A DNA stretch of 64,000 nt, taken from Tabrizicola sp. GTDB lineage: Bacteria > Pseudomonadota > Alphaproteobacteria > Rhodobacterales > Rhodobacteraceae. Below are positions 8,891-17,397 of the stretch, in pieces. The translations under genes were made by a program, and so were the position numbers. The stretch is from assembly GCF_030694085.1 (NCBI RefSeq), contig NZ_JAUXZE010000050.1:21846-85845 (forward strand), read 5' to 3'. The stretch's first letter is position 1; each line of letters opens with the position of its first letter. The notes below the pieces were generated by a model. That model was not told where the DNA came from. It searched no databases and was given only the letters and a program-made list of their open reading frames with translations.

Positions 8891-9955
8891 TTACTGGGTC
8901 ACAGTCCGAGCAACACTCACCGTTGGAAGGACGCGCGATATAGTGTCATTCCAGCGTTGAATGGGAGAGCGGGTAACATAGACGACATCGTTCGGCGCGA
9001 GGATGAAGCGAGTACCCAGCACCAATCCAGTTGGTGACCTAAGGTCGACGCGGTAGATTGTAGTCTGACTGCCCTCGCCCCGGAACACGAATACGCCGCT
9101 TGCGTTAGCGCGCACTTCGTCAATTCCACCCTGCCGCGCGAGTGCTTGAGTCAGACTGACCTGCTCATCGGAAACATCTACCGTTGCTGGTTGGCCCACC
9201 TCGCCCAACACGTAGACTTCCGCGCGGCGCTTGCGAGGCACCGACACAACATCGCCGCCGAACAAGATTGGATTGCTGCTTCCAGATTTCGCTTTTAGGA
9301 AGCCATCAAGATTCACTAAGTAGCTTTCGCCCTTGCGGCGAACCACTATTCTTGAAGCATCCGCATTTTCAGTCAACCCCCCTGCCCCATTGATGGCTTC
9401 AAGAATAGTCAATGGCCAGCTGGTGATCGACTGGGTTGTGGGGGATGCAACCTCACCACCAACCACGACTCGTTGCGAGTTGAAGGATGCAATCCGAACA
9501 TCAACCTGAGGCTCCGGAATGAACTTGTCCAACCGAGCCGCTATTTCTTTGCGGATTTCATCGACCGTCCGTCCACGCGCTTCCACTGCACCGATGAACG
9601 GGTAGTTGAATGTGCCGTCGCTTTGAACAGCGAACCCGCCGGTGCGCTCACCCTCCGCAAGGGGGACTGTTAGTTCCGGGTGATCGAAGACAAAAACAGA
9701 TACGATATCGCCTGAGCCAATCCGGTATTCTCCGGATTTCCCTGCGGGCAGTGTTGTAGCCCCAACCAACCGGCCTTCATCAATCAGCGAGGGAACATTC
9801 TCGGTCGTTACCTCCACGATCGTGAAGTCCGTTCCCTGAGCTGATTTCTGCGGCGAAACCCAAACTTCACCGTCCGCGCAAGCTGCGAGCAGAAGGGCAA
9901 CCATCGTGAGGCCCATTACACGGCAAGCCTGCCGACAAACTGACTGAATCTGCAT
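8891..9955 (-). CDS. Outer-membrane polysaccharide export lipoprotein (Wza family)
   Basis: 354 residues. A signal peptide with lipobox LLAAC places the acylated Cys at residue 26. The polysaccharide-export (PES) domain follows, with the characteristic YRIGSGDIVSVFVFDHPEL start near residue 77, then two SLBB-like repeats (VGGEVASP and VLGEVGQP starts). It should form the outer-membrane channel working with the autokinase/co-polymerase. First gene of the leftward exporter-phosphatase-kinase operon. Confidence 0.93.
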   Translation of the reverse strand: MQIQSVCRQACRVMGLTMVALLLAACADGEVWVSPQKSAQGTDFTIVEVTTENVPSLIDEGRLVGATTLPAGKSGEYRIGSGDIVSVFVFDHPELTVPLAEGERTGGFAVQSDGTFNYPFIGAVEARGRTVDEIRKEIAARLDKFIPEPQVDVRIASFNSQRVVVGGEVASPTTQSITSWPLTILEAINGAGGLTENADASRIVVRRKGESYLVNLDGFLKAKSGSSNPILFGGDVVSVPRKRRAEVYVLGEVGQPATVDVSDEQVSLTQALARQGGIDEVRANASGVFVFRGEGSQTTIYRVDLRSPTGLVLGTRFILAPNDVVYVTRSPIQRWNDTISRVLPTVSVARTVTQ

Positions 9956-10501
9956 CGCCTGCTTTCTTATCGGGTGTACGTGCAGTGAAGGCGTTGGAGC
10001 CCCTGCGGCAGTTTTGAGAAATCTGAGGCTACCTCGGCCCCTTCCCGTTGAGGTTCACACTTTAAGCGCCAGCAGCCATCACGAATGAGAACCGGTACAA
10101 GTGGCACCGACCAAACAAAAGCGAGCTGTCCGCCGCTTGATCCAAGCTCGGTATGCAGGTTTAGCTGCGGCATCTCTCAACCACTCGGTTGTACCTATTC
10201 CCTGTTAGAGCCGATCACCGCCCCTTCACAGTACGCAGGAGATAGATGACGATCTTTCGTGAAGCCTTAGATCTCTAAAGTGCGCCGAACCATCCACCGT
10301 TGAGGGAGCCGGGCCGGAGAGCTGCTTGTGCTAGGTCAAACCGGGAACCGAGCCCTAGCCAACCTCGCTCGACTAAACTGGGAACATCGGCTGCTCTCTG
10401 GTAGTGAAACTCTGCCCTCCGCTGGTAATCTGTTCTCAAAACAGTTGCATTGTCGAAAGAGAGAATCTAATCTAAAGAGCATCATTTGACATGGAGCTCA
10501 C
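9956..10501. other. Intergenic region between divergent exporter and H-NS genes
   Basis: About 545 bp separating the leftward exporter operon from the rightward H-NS-like gene. A 68-codon leftward frame (9967-10173) has no recognisable motif. Both promoters must lie here, but no convincing -35/-10 pair stood out. The proximity of an H-NS-type gene to a polysaccharide operon is noted without a claim of regulation. Confidence 0.4.
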
Positions 10502-10819
10502 ATGGTAAACCTTGATCTGGGCGTGCTTACACTTAAGGAGCTGCAGCAATTGCAGAAGGACGTCGGCAAGGCTATTTCAACGTACGAAGACCGGCACATG
10601 GCCGAGGCTCGCGCCAAGCTGGAAGCGATGGCAAAGGAAATGGGATACTCTCTTTCCGAACTGCTGTCTCCCGGAGGGAAGAAAGTTCGGGCGCCTGCGA
10701 CAGCGAAGTATCGTCATCCGGAAAACCCAGCCATTACCTGGTCAGGTAGGGGTAGGAAGCCTCAATGGTTTGCCGAATATGTCAACGCTGGAAAGGAACC
10801 AAAGGATCTCGCTGTGTGA
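10502..10819 (+). CDS. H-NS-family DNA-binding protein (HvrA-like)
   Basis: 105 residues: an N-terminal helical oligomerisation region (LTLKELQQLQKDVGKAI... to about residue 45) and a C-terminal DNA-binding motif KYRHPENPAITWSGRGRKPQWF, the alphaproteobacterial HvrA form of the H-NS signature. The ATG follows GGAG at a suitable distance. Such proteins bind AT-rich DNA and silence acquired genes; a plasmid-borne copy may lower the fitness cost of the plasmid (inference). Monocistronic. Confidence 0.9.
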   Translation: MVNLDLGVLTLKELQQLQKDVGKAISTYEDRHMAEARAKLEAMAKEMGYSLSELLSPGGKKVRAPATAKYRHPENPAITWSGRGRKPQWFAEYVNAGKEPKDLAV

Positions 10820-11091
10820 CGCTGGAGCTGTCGCGGCACATTGGACTCTGCAGTAAGTGGCCTGATCTTCCACGGTGAGTGCTGGCTTGCCTCCACCTGA
10901 CTTGCCGAAGATGACTGAAGCTCTTCCAGTTTCGTCTTGAGATGTTCCTGGCGATAGTCTTCGCAGCACCAGGTTTGATGATGACATGAGTTCTGCAGCG
11001 GCTTCGTCCCATGCCGTTTTCAGTTCCCAACTCGCACCTGGACTGTAGGCGGAACGAACGGACGCCTTCCTGTCTCATCGGGGCAAGACTC
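10820..11091. other. Short intergenic stretch, no gene supported
   Basis: Overlapping leftward frames up to 124 codons are present without recognisable motifs. It holds the 3' ends of the convergent H-NS-like gene and repA. Confidence 0.4.
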
Positions 11092-12276
11092 TCATTGCTC
11101 CTCTTCGAAAAGCCCAGGGTGAATTTTTTCCCAGAACGTCCGGATCGCTTCAGCATTCAGCGGACTCATCCAGCCGAAGCGTTCGAAGTCGTTTCGCTCT
11201 GCCCCTTCCAGCCGAGAATGAAACAACCGACGGTCGGCATCGCGCTGCGTTGGGGTTCGCTTTGCGACCACGTCCTGTATCCGCCGAAGGCGCTCCGCTC
11301 GGACAAGTATTTCGGGCGAAGTTGCAGGGCTCGCTACCGTCTTTGGCGCGTTATAGTCACCCTTCAGAGCCGCTGTCAGGTAACCCACCGGGTTGCGTAC
11401 CTCCCCCTGCCCTTCAACATAGTCGAGCTTCCCGGTCAGCACCGTCTCGCCATGCTCAACGATCCATTGCCGTGCCAGACGATCCGAGGCGCCCAAGCGG
11501 ATCAGACGCTCGTAAACCGGCGATTTCCGAACCCCCTCGCCGTCGTCCAGGTCCAGGATTGCCAACTGTGGGTTCTCGCGGATCAGAAAGCGGATTTCGG
11601 TGACCGACCGCCCCATCTTCCGCGTCTCCGGCGTTACAACGATGTTCGACGTCCGGTTCACTTCCTCGACCGCCGGTTTGATGATCTTGGCATTCAGATG
11701 CTTGAAGGTCTCGTAATAGTCGCTGTCCCCTACCCCCATGAGCCGCCGGAAGAGATCAATGGGCCACCAGCCCGTGCTTCCCGTGCGCACGAAGCGGTAG
11801 CAGTTCTCATACAGCGCCAGCGCATGTCCACTCGAGAACCGGCGCTGTATATTCATGTTAATCAGTGCAAAGACTTTGGGGTCGTGCAGCTTCTGCGCCA
11901 GAGCAGGGGAGTACGCGTATTCGCAGATCCCGCCCTTCAGCTTCGCATAAGCCAGCAAGCTGGACACGCCCCACTCTTGCCGCCCCTCCTCATCCAGCAT
12001 GTCCCATTCCGCGACCGTCTCGGCCAACCCCCGCAGCGACGCTTTCAGTGTGTCCATGTCGTTGCTGTTGTAGCCGATCATCAGGCACAGCGTTCGGGCG
12101 TCGATCCTGTGAACGCCGCGGGTCATCAGCGTGTCGTAGGCGTTCAGCAACAGCACGTTCGACAAACGCCGCTGCAAGAGGGTCAGCTTGCCCGAAACAT
12201 GGATCGCCGCCACATGCTTCTTCACCGCCCCGCGTCGCAAGGCGCCCGTCAGCTGATCCCTCGGAATGTCGTCCAT
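11092..12276 (-). CDS. repA: Plasmid replication initiator RepA
   Basis: 394 residues from the ATG at 12276, chosen because a purine-rich AGGACGAGG lies just upstream and because the longer frame to 12459 would run through iteron-like sequence. The product resembles the RepA replicases of Rhodobacterales plasmids: two winged-helix-like regions (RRLSNVLLLNAYDTL and the GWWPIDLFRRLMGVGDSDYYETFKHLNAKII segment) with a basic C-terminal part. Transcribed away from parAB, with the iteron origin between them. RepA should bind those iterons and open the origin. Confidence 0.85.
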   Translation of the reverse strand: MDDIPRDQLTGALRRGAVKKHVAAIHVSGKLTLLQRRLSNVLLLNAYDTLMTRGVHRIDARTLCLMIGYNSNDMDTLKASLRGLAETVAEWDMLDEEGRQEWGVSSLLAYAKLKGGICEYAYSPALAQKLHDPKVFALINMNIQRRFSSGHALALYENCYRFVRTGSTGWWPIDLFRRLMGVGDSDYYETFKHLNAKIIKPAVEEVNRTSNIVVTPETRKMGRSVTEIRFLIRENPQLAILDLDDGEGVRKSPVYERLIRLGASDRLARQWIVEHGETVLTGKLDYVEGQGEVRNPVGYLTAALKGDYNAPKTVASPATSPEILVRAERLRRIQDVVAKRTPTQRDADRRLFHSRLEGAERNDFERFGWMSPLNAEAIRTFWEKIHPGLFEEEQ

Positions 12277-12392
12277 GCCTCGTCCTGCCCGCTTGGGTCG
12301 TTCATGACCTCTTGGCGACACTTTAGCCTGAAAGGTACCCGACAGCAACGTTGGTCCGGGATCCTTCTTGATCCGCAGTACCCCAGAGATTA

Positions 12393-12409
12393 GGTACCCG
12401 TTTACAGGA
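12393..12409 (-). repeat. Inverted iteron copy
   Basis: Read on the minus strand, TCCTGTAAACGGGTACC matches the plus-strand iteron TCCCGTAAACTGGTACC at 12510 in 15 of 17 positions. It lies upstream of repA and could act as an operator for RepA autoregulation. The latter is inference. Confidence 0.6.
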
Positions 12410-12487
12410 CATTGGGCCACCCCCCCTGCCCTTCCAAGCCCTCCAGTACCACGATGCAAGGAGTTTTCGTCGAATCATGGCCCACTT

Positions 12488-12570
12488 TCCTGCGAATCGG
12501 TACGCTTGATCCCGTAAACTGGTACCCAATATCCCGGATCCGGGTGCCGGTGGTCCCGTAGATCAGTACC
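12488..12570 (+). repeat. Iteron array, four units at exact 22-bp spacing (origin)
   Basis: Four related 17-bp units begin at 12488, 12510, 12532 and 12554: TCCTGCGAATCGGTACG, TCCCGTAAACTGGTACC, TCCCGGATCCGGGTGCC and TCCCGTAGATCAGTACC. The shared core is TCCnG....GGTACC-like, and the period of 22 bp puts successive copies on the same helix face (two turns). Immediately right is an AT-richer stretch (12580-12655) with two AAGTCT/TATAAAG direct repeats, a candidate duplex-unwinding region. Position between repA and parA fits oriV. Confidence 0.75.
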
Positions 12571-12580
12571 TAACTTGCGC

Positions 12581-12655
12581 TAAGTCTCTATAAAGTTGGC
12601 CTTTTCTGTCAGCTAAAGTCTATAAAGACTCTCAATTACTCTCAAACATTGCCCG
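12581..12655. other. AT-rich segment with direct repeats next to the iterons
   Basis: AAGTCTCTATAAAG near 12582 and AAGTCTATAAAGACT at 12616-12630 are near-repeats; the second includes the hairpin AGTCT-ATAA-AGACT (12617-12630). The segment is clearly more AT-rich than its surroundings. It could be the unwinding element of the origin or the parA promoter region. Confidence 0.45.
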
Positions 12656-12715
12656 TTGTGTTCTCATTCTTCTGATCGGAAACATGATCTTCCAAGCAGA
12701 TTCCCTTTCCGCTTC

Positions 12716-12761
12716 GGATGTGCGAGTGTTTGACTTACATCACGCTTAATCCCGCACATCC
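12716..12761. promoter_or_regulatory. Dyad upstream of parA (candidate ParA/ParB operator or parS)
   Basis: GGATGTGCG at 12716-12724 and its exact inverse CGCACATCC at 12753-12761 flank a 28-bp spacer; the second arm ends 10 bp before the parA ATG and overlaps its ribosome binding site region. Partition operons of this type are commonly autoregulated from such sites. Confidence 0.45.
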
Positions 12762-12771
12762 AGGACACCGC

Positions 12772-14145
12772 ATGACAAGCTCCTCCGATCTGCCTCCATA
12801 CTTCGGTATCGATCCCGAGGTTGCCGCCAGCCGACTGGCTGAGCCTATTGATACCACGCGATTCGCCAAAGCCGCTGCCTTCGCATCCCGTGGACGCGAC
12901 GACCTGGCGCGACGTGGCTACGCGCCGGATGGCAAAAAACGCTTGCGTAAGTTTTCCACTTGGGAGGTTTGCCGGTACCTGATCCCCGTCAACTCCGCAC
13001 ATCTCCGTCGGGTGCTGAAGCAGAATCCTGATCTGCCGCAAGGCACTGGTGAAAGCGGCGCAAAGTGGTTCACTTTGGAAGAGGTTTTGGCCCTTCGCGA
13101 ACACTTCGCTGTGGAGGGAGCCGGCTGGCGGGAGTACAAGGCTTGGCGGCCAGAGGGCCTTCCAGCGAAGATCGTCGCTGTGGCGAACTTCAAGGGCGGA
13201 GTTGGCAAGACCTCGACCGCCGCGCATCTTGCAATGTCGGCCGCGCTTGACGGTTATCGCGTTCTGGTGATCGACCTGGACAGTCAAGGGTCGATGACAT
13301 CGATCATGGGCGGCAAGGTGACCGATGAATGGCAGACAGTTTTCCCCCTCCTCGCCTGCGACTACGCCCGCCACGTTCAGTCAGAAAACGCAGTGCGTAC
13401 CGCTGCTGGACAGGCAGAGCTCCCGCTTGACGAAACACTGACCGAAGCATTGGAGGTTTCGCCGCGAAACCTTATACAGTCGACGCACTGGCCGAACATC
13501 GACCTGATCGGAGCGCAGTTGAATCTGTACTGGGCAGAATTTCAGGTACCGGTCTGGCGAATGCAGATGCGCAACTGGGCACTGTGGGATGCCTTGGGCA
13601 GTGCGTTGACCGAAACCGGCATCGTGAACGACTATGACATCATCCTGCTGGATACGCCGCCGGCGCTTGGCTACCTCACGATCAATGCGCTCTCGGCAGC
13701 CGACATCCTGCTCGTCCCGCTCGGAGCATCATTCCTCGAATTCGACTCCACGGGGCGGTTCTTCGACATGATCTACTCCACCTTCGCCTCGATTGAGGAG
13801 GGTGAAAATCGAACACGGCGTGCGCAGGGGCTGCCCGAGATGCGCTTCGAATGGGATGCGGTGCGTGCCCTGATTACCCGTTTCGATGCCGCCCAGCAGA
13901 CAGACCTTGCCAACGTAATCCAGGCCTATTTCGGCGACTTCATGACCACGTATCGGCAGGAACTGACAGCAATGGTCGGTCAGGCCGGTGAGCAGGTGTC
14001 CGGCATCTACGAGACGGATTACCGCGACTTCAACCGTGACACCTACGTCCGGGGCCGCGAAACTTTTGACCGGACCTGGGCTGAGGTAAAACAGGTCATT
14101 CTTGGCGCCTGGTGGCGCGACCAGAAAATGGCTGAGAAAGGCTGA
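12772..14145 (+). CDS. parA: Plasmid partition ATPase ParA
   Basis: 457 residues from the ATG at 12772, preceded by AGGAC. An N-terminal region of about 130 residues with helix-turn-helix character (DNA-binding, as in type Ia ParA/SopA) precedes the Walker-type ATPase with the deviant Walker A KGGVGKT at 141-147, LVIDLDSQGS, and the Walker B-like IILLDTPPALG. It should form nucleoid-bound ATP-dependent gradients that move the ParB-parS complex. The parB start lies 3 bp after its stop. Confidence 0.95.
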   Translation: MTSSSDLPPYFGIDPEVAASRLAEPIDTTRFAKAAAFASRGRDDLARRGYAPDGKKRLRKFSTWEVCRYLIPVNSAHLRRVLKQNPDLPQGTGESGAKWFTLEEVLALREHFAVEGAGWREYKAWRPEGLPAKIVAVANFKGGVGKTSTAAHLAMSAALDGYRVLVIDLDSQGSMTSIMGGKVTDEWQTVFPLLACDYARHVQSENAVRTAAGQAELPLDETLTEALEVSPRNLIQSTHWPNIDLIGAQLNLYWAEFQVPVWRMQMRNWALWDALGSALTETGIVNDYDIILLDTPPALGYLTINALSAADILLVPLGASFLEFDSTGRFFDMIYSTFASIEEGENRTRRAQGLPEMRFEWDAVRALITRFDAAQQTDLANVIQAYFGDFMTTYRQELTAMVGQAGEQVSGIYETDYRDFNRDTYVRGRETFDRTWAEVKQVILGAWWRDQKMAEKG

Positions 14146-14147
14146 CA

Positions 14148-15236
14148 ATGGCCAAGCGCAAGACACTCGTCGCTCCCTCTTCCGAGGATCTGTCCCGGCT
14201 TGAGGATGAGTTTCGCCGCGAAACCTCCGCACGCCCCCCGCTTGCGGCCCCCATCGCTCATGTTGCTGCCGAGGCCGCGGGCCAGATCGATCCCCGACCT
14301 CTGGCTGACCGGGCTGCCGAGGCGCGTGACCGGGCCGATGCCGCACGTCTGCGCCAGGCCGAGGCCGCTGGTCTGGTGATCCACGAAATTCCGCTGGACC
14401 AGATCGACGCCGATGCGCTGGTCCGGGACCGCATGTCACTGGCCAGCGACGAGTTGATAGAGCTTCAAAGCTCGATCGCGTCGCACGGATTGCGGCTGCC
14501 AGTCGAAGTCTTCGCCTTGGCCGAGCCGGGGCAGGGGGGGTGCCGCTACGGTCTTCTGTCGGGCTATCGCCGCCTGAGGGCTGTGCAGAATCTGCGTCAG
14601 CTTTCAGGGCAGGAGAAGTATACCACAATCAAGGCCGTTATACGGGACCCTTCCACACTCGGCGGCCCATTTGCCGCGATGGTCGAGGAAAACGAAATCC
14701 GGTCCAACCTCTCGCATTTCGAGCGCGGCAGGATCGCCGTGATCGCCGCGCAGCAGGGGGTCTTCACCAATGTCGAGGCGGCGGTCGACGCATTGTTTGC
14801 ACAGGCGTCCAAGGCCAAGCGATCCAAGATCCGGTCCTTCGCCGCGATCTTCGAGGACCTGGGTGACATGCTGATCTTCCCGCAAGCACTCCGCGAAAAA
14901 GATGGCCTTCGTTTGGCTGCTGCTCTGCGCGACGGTCACCAGTCGGTCATACGTGAGGGTCTTGCTGACATCGCGCCGGAAACTTATGCGGAAGAGCTGG
15001 ATCGCATCGAGGCTGTCCTTGCGCGACTGGAGCCATCTGTCCCGCGTCCCGACCGAGGTGGCAGGCCTTCCACTAAGCCGGTGCAGGGCCGCAGATCTGA
15101 GCTGGCGACCGGGGTGCGTCTGATCTCGGGTCAGGACGGCGAAGCATGGTACATTCGAATCGAGGGCAACAGGGTGGACGCAAGGATGGTAGAGGATCTT
15201 CTCCGTCAGTTGGAAGCCTGGCTCGGGCCAGCTTGA
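14148..15236 (+). CDS. parB: Plasmid partition protein ParB (RepB type)
   Basis: 362 residues. An N-terminal Ala/Glu/Arg-rich segment is followed by the ParB/Spo0J nuclease-like CTP-binding domain with IPLDQIDADALVRDR, then GLLSGYRRLRAV (the GERRxRA-like box) and VEENEIRSNLSHFERGRIA (the EEN.. box), then a helix-turn-helix region and basic C-terminus. Partner of ParA directly upstream. A high-confidence parS could not be picked by eye, though the dyad at 12716-12761 is a candidate. Confidence 0.94.
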   Translation: MAKRKTLVAPSSEDLSRLEDEFRRETSARPPLAAPIAHVAAEAAGQIDPRPLADRAAEARDRADAARLRQAEAAGLVIHEIPLDQIDADALVRDRMSLASDELIELQSSIASHGLRLPVEVFALAEPGQGGCRYGLLSGYRRLRAVQNLRQLSGQEKYTTIKAVIRDPSTLGGPFAAMVEENEIRSNLSHFERGRIAVIAAQQGVFTNVEAAVDALFAQASKAKRSKIRSFAAIFEDLGDMLIFPQALREKDGLRLAAALRDGHQSVIREGLADIAPETYAEELDRIEAVLARLEPSVPRPDRGGRPSTKPVQGRRSELATGVRLISGQDGEAWYIRIEGNRVDARMVEDLLRQLEAWLGPA

Positions 15237-15283
15237 CTATTGCCGTCCCCGCTATCGCTCCAGGCTTTACGGTAGAGCGAGGG

Positions 15284-16393
15284 TCACAGCCCCGCCGCCT
15301 TGGTCAGGTTGACCCGGAACCTGTCCCTGCGCCGCTGGTAGCGGCGCGTCATCTCGGCCGAGGCGTGGCCAAGCTGTTTCTGGACATAGCGTTCTTCGGC
15401 CTCGGCACTGCTGGCCAGTCCGGCGCGCAAGGAGTGCCCGGAGAAAAGGCGCAGCCGCTCGGCTTCCGGCAGGTCGGGCCGCAGGCCCGCCTCGCAGGCA
15501 CAAATCTTGATGAGCCGGGCAACGTGCTTGTCGGACAGCCGTTCGCTCGTGGCCTTGAGCCCGTTGCGGCTGACGGCGACGAAGATCGGGCCGAAGTCAA
15601 TCCTGGCGTAGTGGAGCCACTGCGTCAGGGCATGGACTGGGCAAGTCTCGTCGGCGGAGCCGCGTGAGATTTCCACCTCGCGCCAGCCGGTTTTGCCGCG
15701 CAGCGTTATCAGGACACCGCCCTCCAGCACCTCAACCCAGCCGCAGCTGTCTGGCGTATCATCCTTGCCGTGATCGAGGCTGACGATTTCGGAACGGCGC
15801 AGGCCGCCAGCAAAGCCGATCAGTAGGATCGCGCGATCTCGCAGGCCACGCAGGTCGTGGGGCAAGGTTGCCAGCATGTCACGCAGGTCCTCGGACAGGA
15901 TCGCCTCCTTCTGCCTGGGGGGCCGCCCATGCTTGCGCCGGATCCCGGCAAGCACAGTCGCGATGTGGCGGTCCTTGCGGTCCATGCGCTGGCCGCGCTG
16001 CGCAAATTTCCAAGCCAGACCCGAGAGGCGGCGCTCGATGGACGTGACGGAGAGCGCTGGGGCCTGGCCGACTGGCGCTGCCAGATCGGCGATGTAAAGC
16101 CCGATCAGCTGGGGCGACGGGGGCAGGGGGTCCGCGCCGCGCATCCGGCACCAACGTGCGAAGTGGGCCCAGTCCTTGGCATAGGCTTTGAGGGTGTTTT
16201 CAGAGGCAGCGGCGCGGGCATAGTTGCGCGCGGTTTCCGCCAGTCTGTCGAGCGCGCCTGAACGTGCGATGTGTGAGGGCAGTGCGAGGGCATCACCGTC
16301 ACACCCCAAGTCCTCGTCCTGCTCGTTGGGATTGGATCGCTCTGGCGGGTCGATGGGTGATTTCTGGTGCGTTTCTGCCATGCTTCTAATCAT
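15284..16393 (-). CDS. Tyrosine recombinase/integrase
   Basis: 369 residues. SAM-like N-terminal core-binding domain (about 50-150), then a catalytic domain with Arg199 (GLRRSE), His320 and Arg323 (SGHSLRAG), His343 (LGHAS) and the nucleophile Tyr352 (RRYQRRRD). The full set of residues argues for an active enzyme. It is divergent from the DUF1403-scpB pair with a perfect palindrome between them. No attachment sites were visible, so plasmid multimer resolution is as plausible as integration. Confidence 0.92.
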   Translation of the reverse strand: MIRSMAETHQKSPIDPPERSNPNEQDEDLGCDGDALALPSHIARSGALDRLAETARNYARAAASENTLKAYAKDWAHFARWCRMRGADPLPPSPQLIGLYIADLAAPVGQAPALSVTSIERRLSGLAWKFAQRGQRMDRKDRHIATVLAGIRRKHGRPPRQKEAILSEDLRDMLATLPHDLRGLRDRAILLIGFAGGLRRSEIVSLDHGKDDTPDSCGWVEVLEGGVLITLRGKTGWREVEISRGSADETCPVHALTQWLHYARIDFGPIFVAVSRNGLKATSERLSDKHVARLIKICACEAGLRPDLPEAERLRLFSGHSLRAGLASSAEAEERYVQKQLGHASAEMTRRYQRRRDRFRVNLTKAAGL

Positions 16394-16404
16394 ACTCTTT
16401 TTGC

Positions 16405-16429
16405 GTCCGATAATGCAACATTATTGGAC
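16405..16429. promoter_or_regulatory. Near-perfect palindrome between integrase and DUF1403 genes
   Basis: GTCCGATAATG at 16405-16415, spacer CAA, and CATTATTGGAC at 16419-16429: 11-bp arms with one mismatch. It lies 11 bp upstream of the integrase start codon and about 80 bp upstream of the DUF1403 gene, so it could be an operator shared by both, or a recombinase site. Confidence 0.6.
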
Positions 16430-16507
16430 ATTGCAACGATGACAACGATGCGGCGGTTGCAGGCATAATTGCTGGTATTAAGCGCCGCGTTGAAATAGGC
16501 TCTCGCC

Positions 16508-17395
16508 ATGAGAAAACCGCGCATCCAGACCACTGTGGCCCTGCCGATGCTCCCTCCCCTCCCGGGCTGGATCATGTCCGGGCCGGCGGAAACCTTCGAG
16601 GCTGCGGCGTTCCGGTCCGGGGCAGCACTGGCGCATCTGACCTTTGCTACAACCGCCGCAGACCTGCCCCAGGCCTTATGGCGTGACCGCCTGGCGCTGG
16701 TGGCAGCGGAGTTTTGCGCAGGAATTGCCGGTCGGCGCGAAGGGGCCGGAGCGTTGCGTGACTCCTTGCACCTGACAAAAGCAGGCGATGATCCCGGCCC
16801 GGCGGGACGAGTTTTTCGACAATGGTCGAGGGCGGTTGCGCGGCCGATTTCAGTCTCGAATCTGAGCCGCGCGCTGGAGGGGGTTGCGCCAGAGCAGATT
16901 GCCCTTTGTCTGGATGCCACCGGACCAACCCCGGTTGACCGCGCGGCGCAGGTCATCGAGGCCGTGTTGGAAGGTAATCCGCGGGGCGAGACCGTGGCCT
17001 TGATCCTTGCCGATGCGGTTCTGGTGAAATCCCTGGGGCAGGATCTTGTGCTGCCGCTATTGTCGCTGGCCTTGAAGGCCCGTGATCTGCAGCTGCGCGG
17101 GGCTGACTTGCGGCTGGCCTGTCACAGGGCGGTTGGTGTCGGGGTGCGACAGGCCCTGCCGTTGGCGGCGGAACTTTCCCGGGCGGCGGTCCGATTGCGC
17201 GCGGTGGCCCCCAAGCTGCGCGCCAAGGGGGCCACGCGCGCCGTCGATCTGTTTCTGTCGCGCGATGCGCTGGCACCCTCGGCCCTTGACTTCATGTCGG
17301 ACCGGGCCGCGCGGCGGCTGTGCGACCGGCTGGTCAGCCAGGGGGCCATCCGTGAGCTGACTGGGCGGGACACGTTTCGCCTTTACGGGGTCTGA
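16508..17395 (+). CDS. DUF1403 family protein
   Basis: 295 residues matching the alphaproteobacterial plasmid family DUF1403, of unknown biochemical role. It is rich in Ala, Leu and Arg with predicted helices. The C-terminal part (SDRAARRLCDRLVSQGAIRELTGRDTFRLYGV, residues about 265-295) looks like a winged-helix DNA-binding end. The scpB-like gene follows after 2 bp, so they form one operon, and the integrase is divergent. Confidence 0.8.
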   Translation: MRKPRIQTTVALPMLPPLPGWIMSGPAETFEAAAFRSGAALAHLTFATTAADLPQALWRDRLALVAAEFCAGIAGRREGAGALRDSLHLTKAGDDPGPAGRVFRQWSRAVARPISVSNLSRALEGVAPEQIALCLDATGPTPVDRAAQVIEAVLEGNPRGETVALILADAVLVKSLGQDLVLPLLSLALKARDLQLRGADLRLACHRAVGVGVRQALPLAAELSRAAVRLRAVAPKLRAKGATRAVDLFLSRDALAPSALDFMSDRAARRLCDRLVSQGAIRELTGRDTFRLYGV

Positions 17396-17397
17396 CC

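Noticed and set aside
9967..10173. 68-codon minus-strand frame upstream of the exporter gene
   Set aside because: No recognisable domain or translation start signal; lies in a promoter region.
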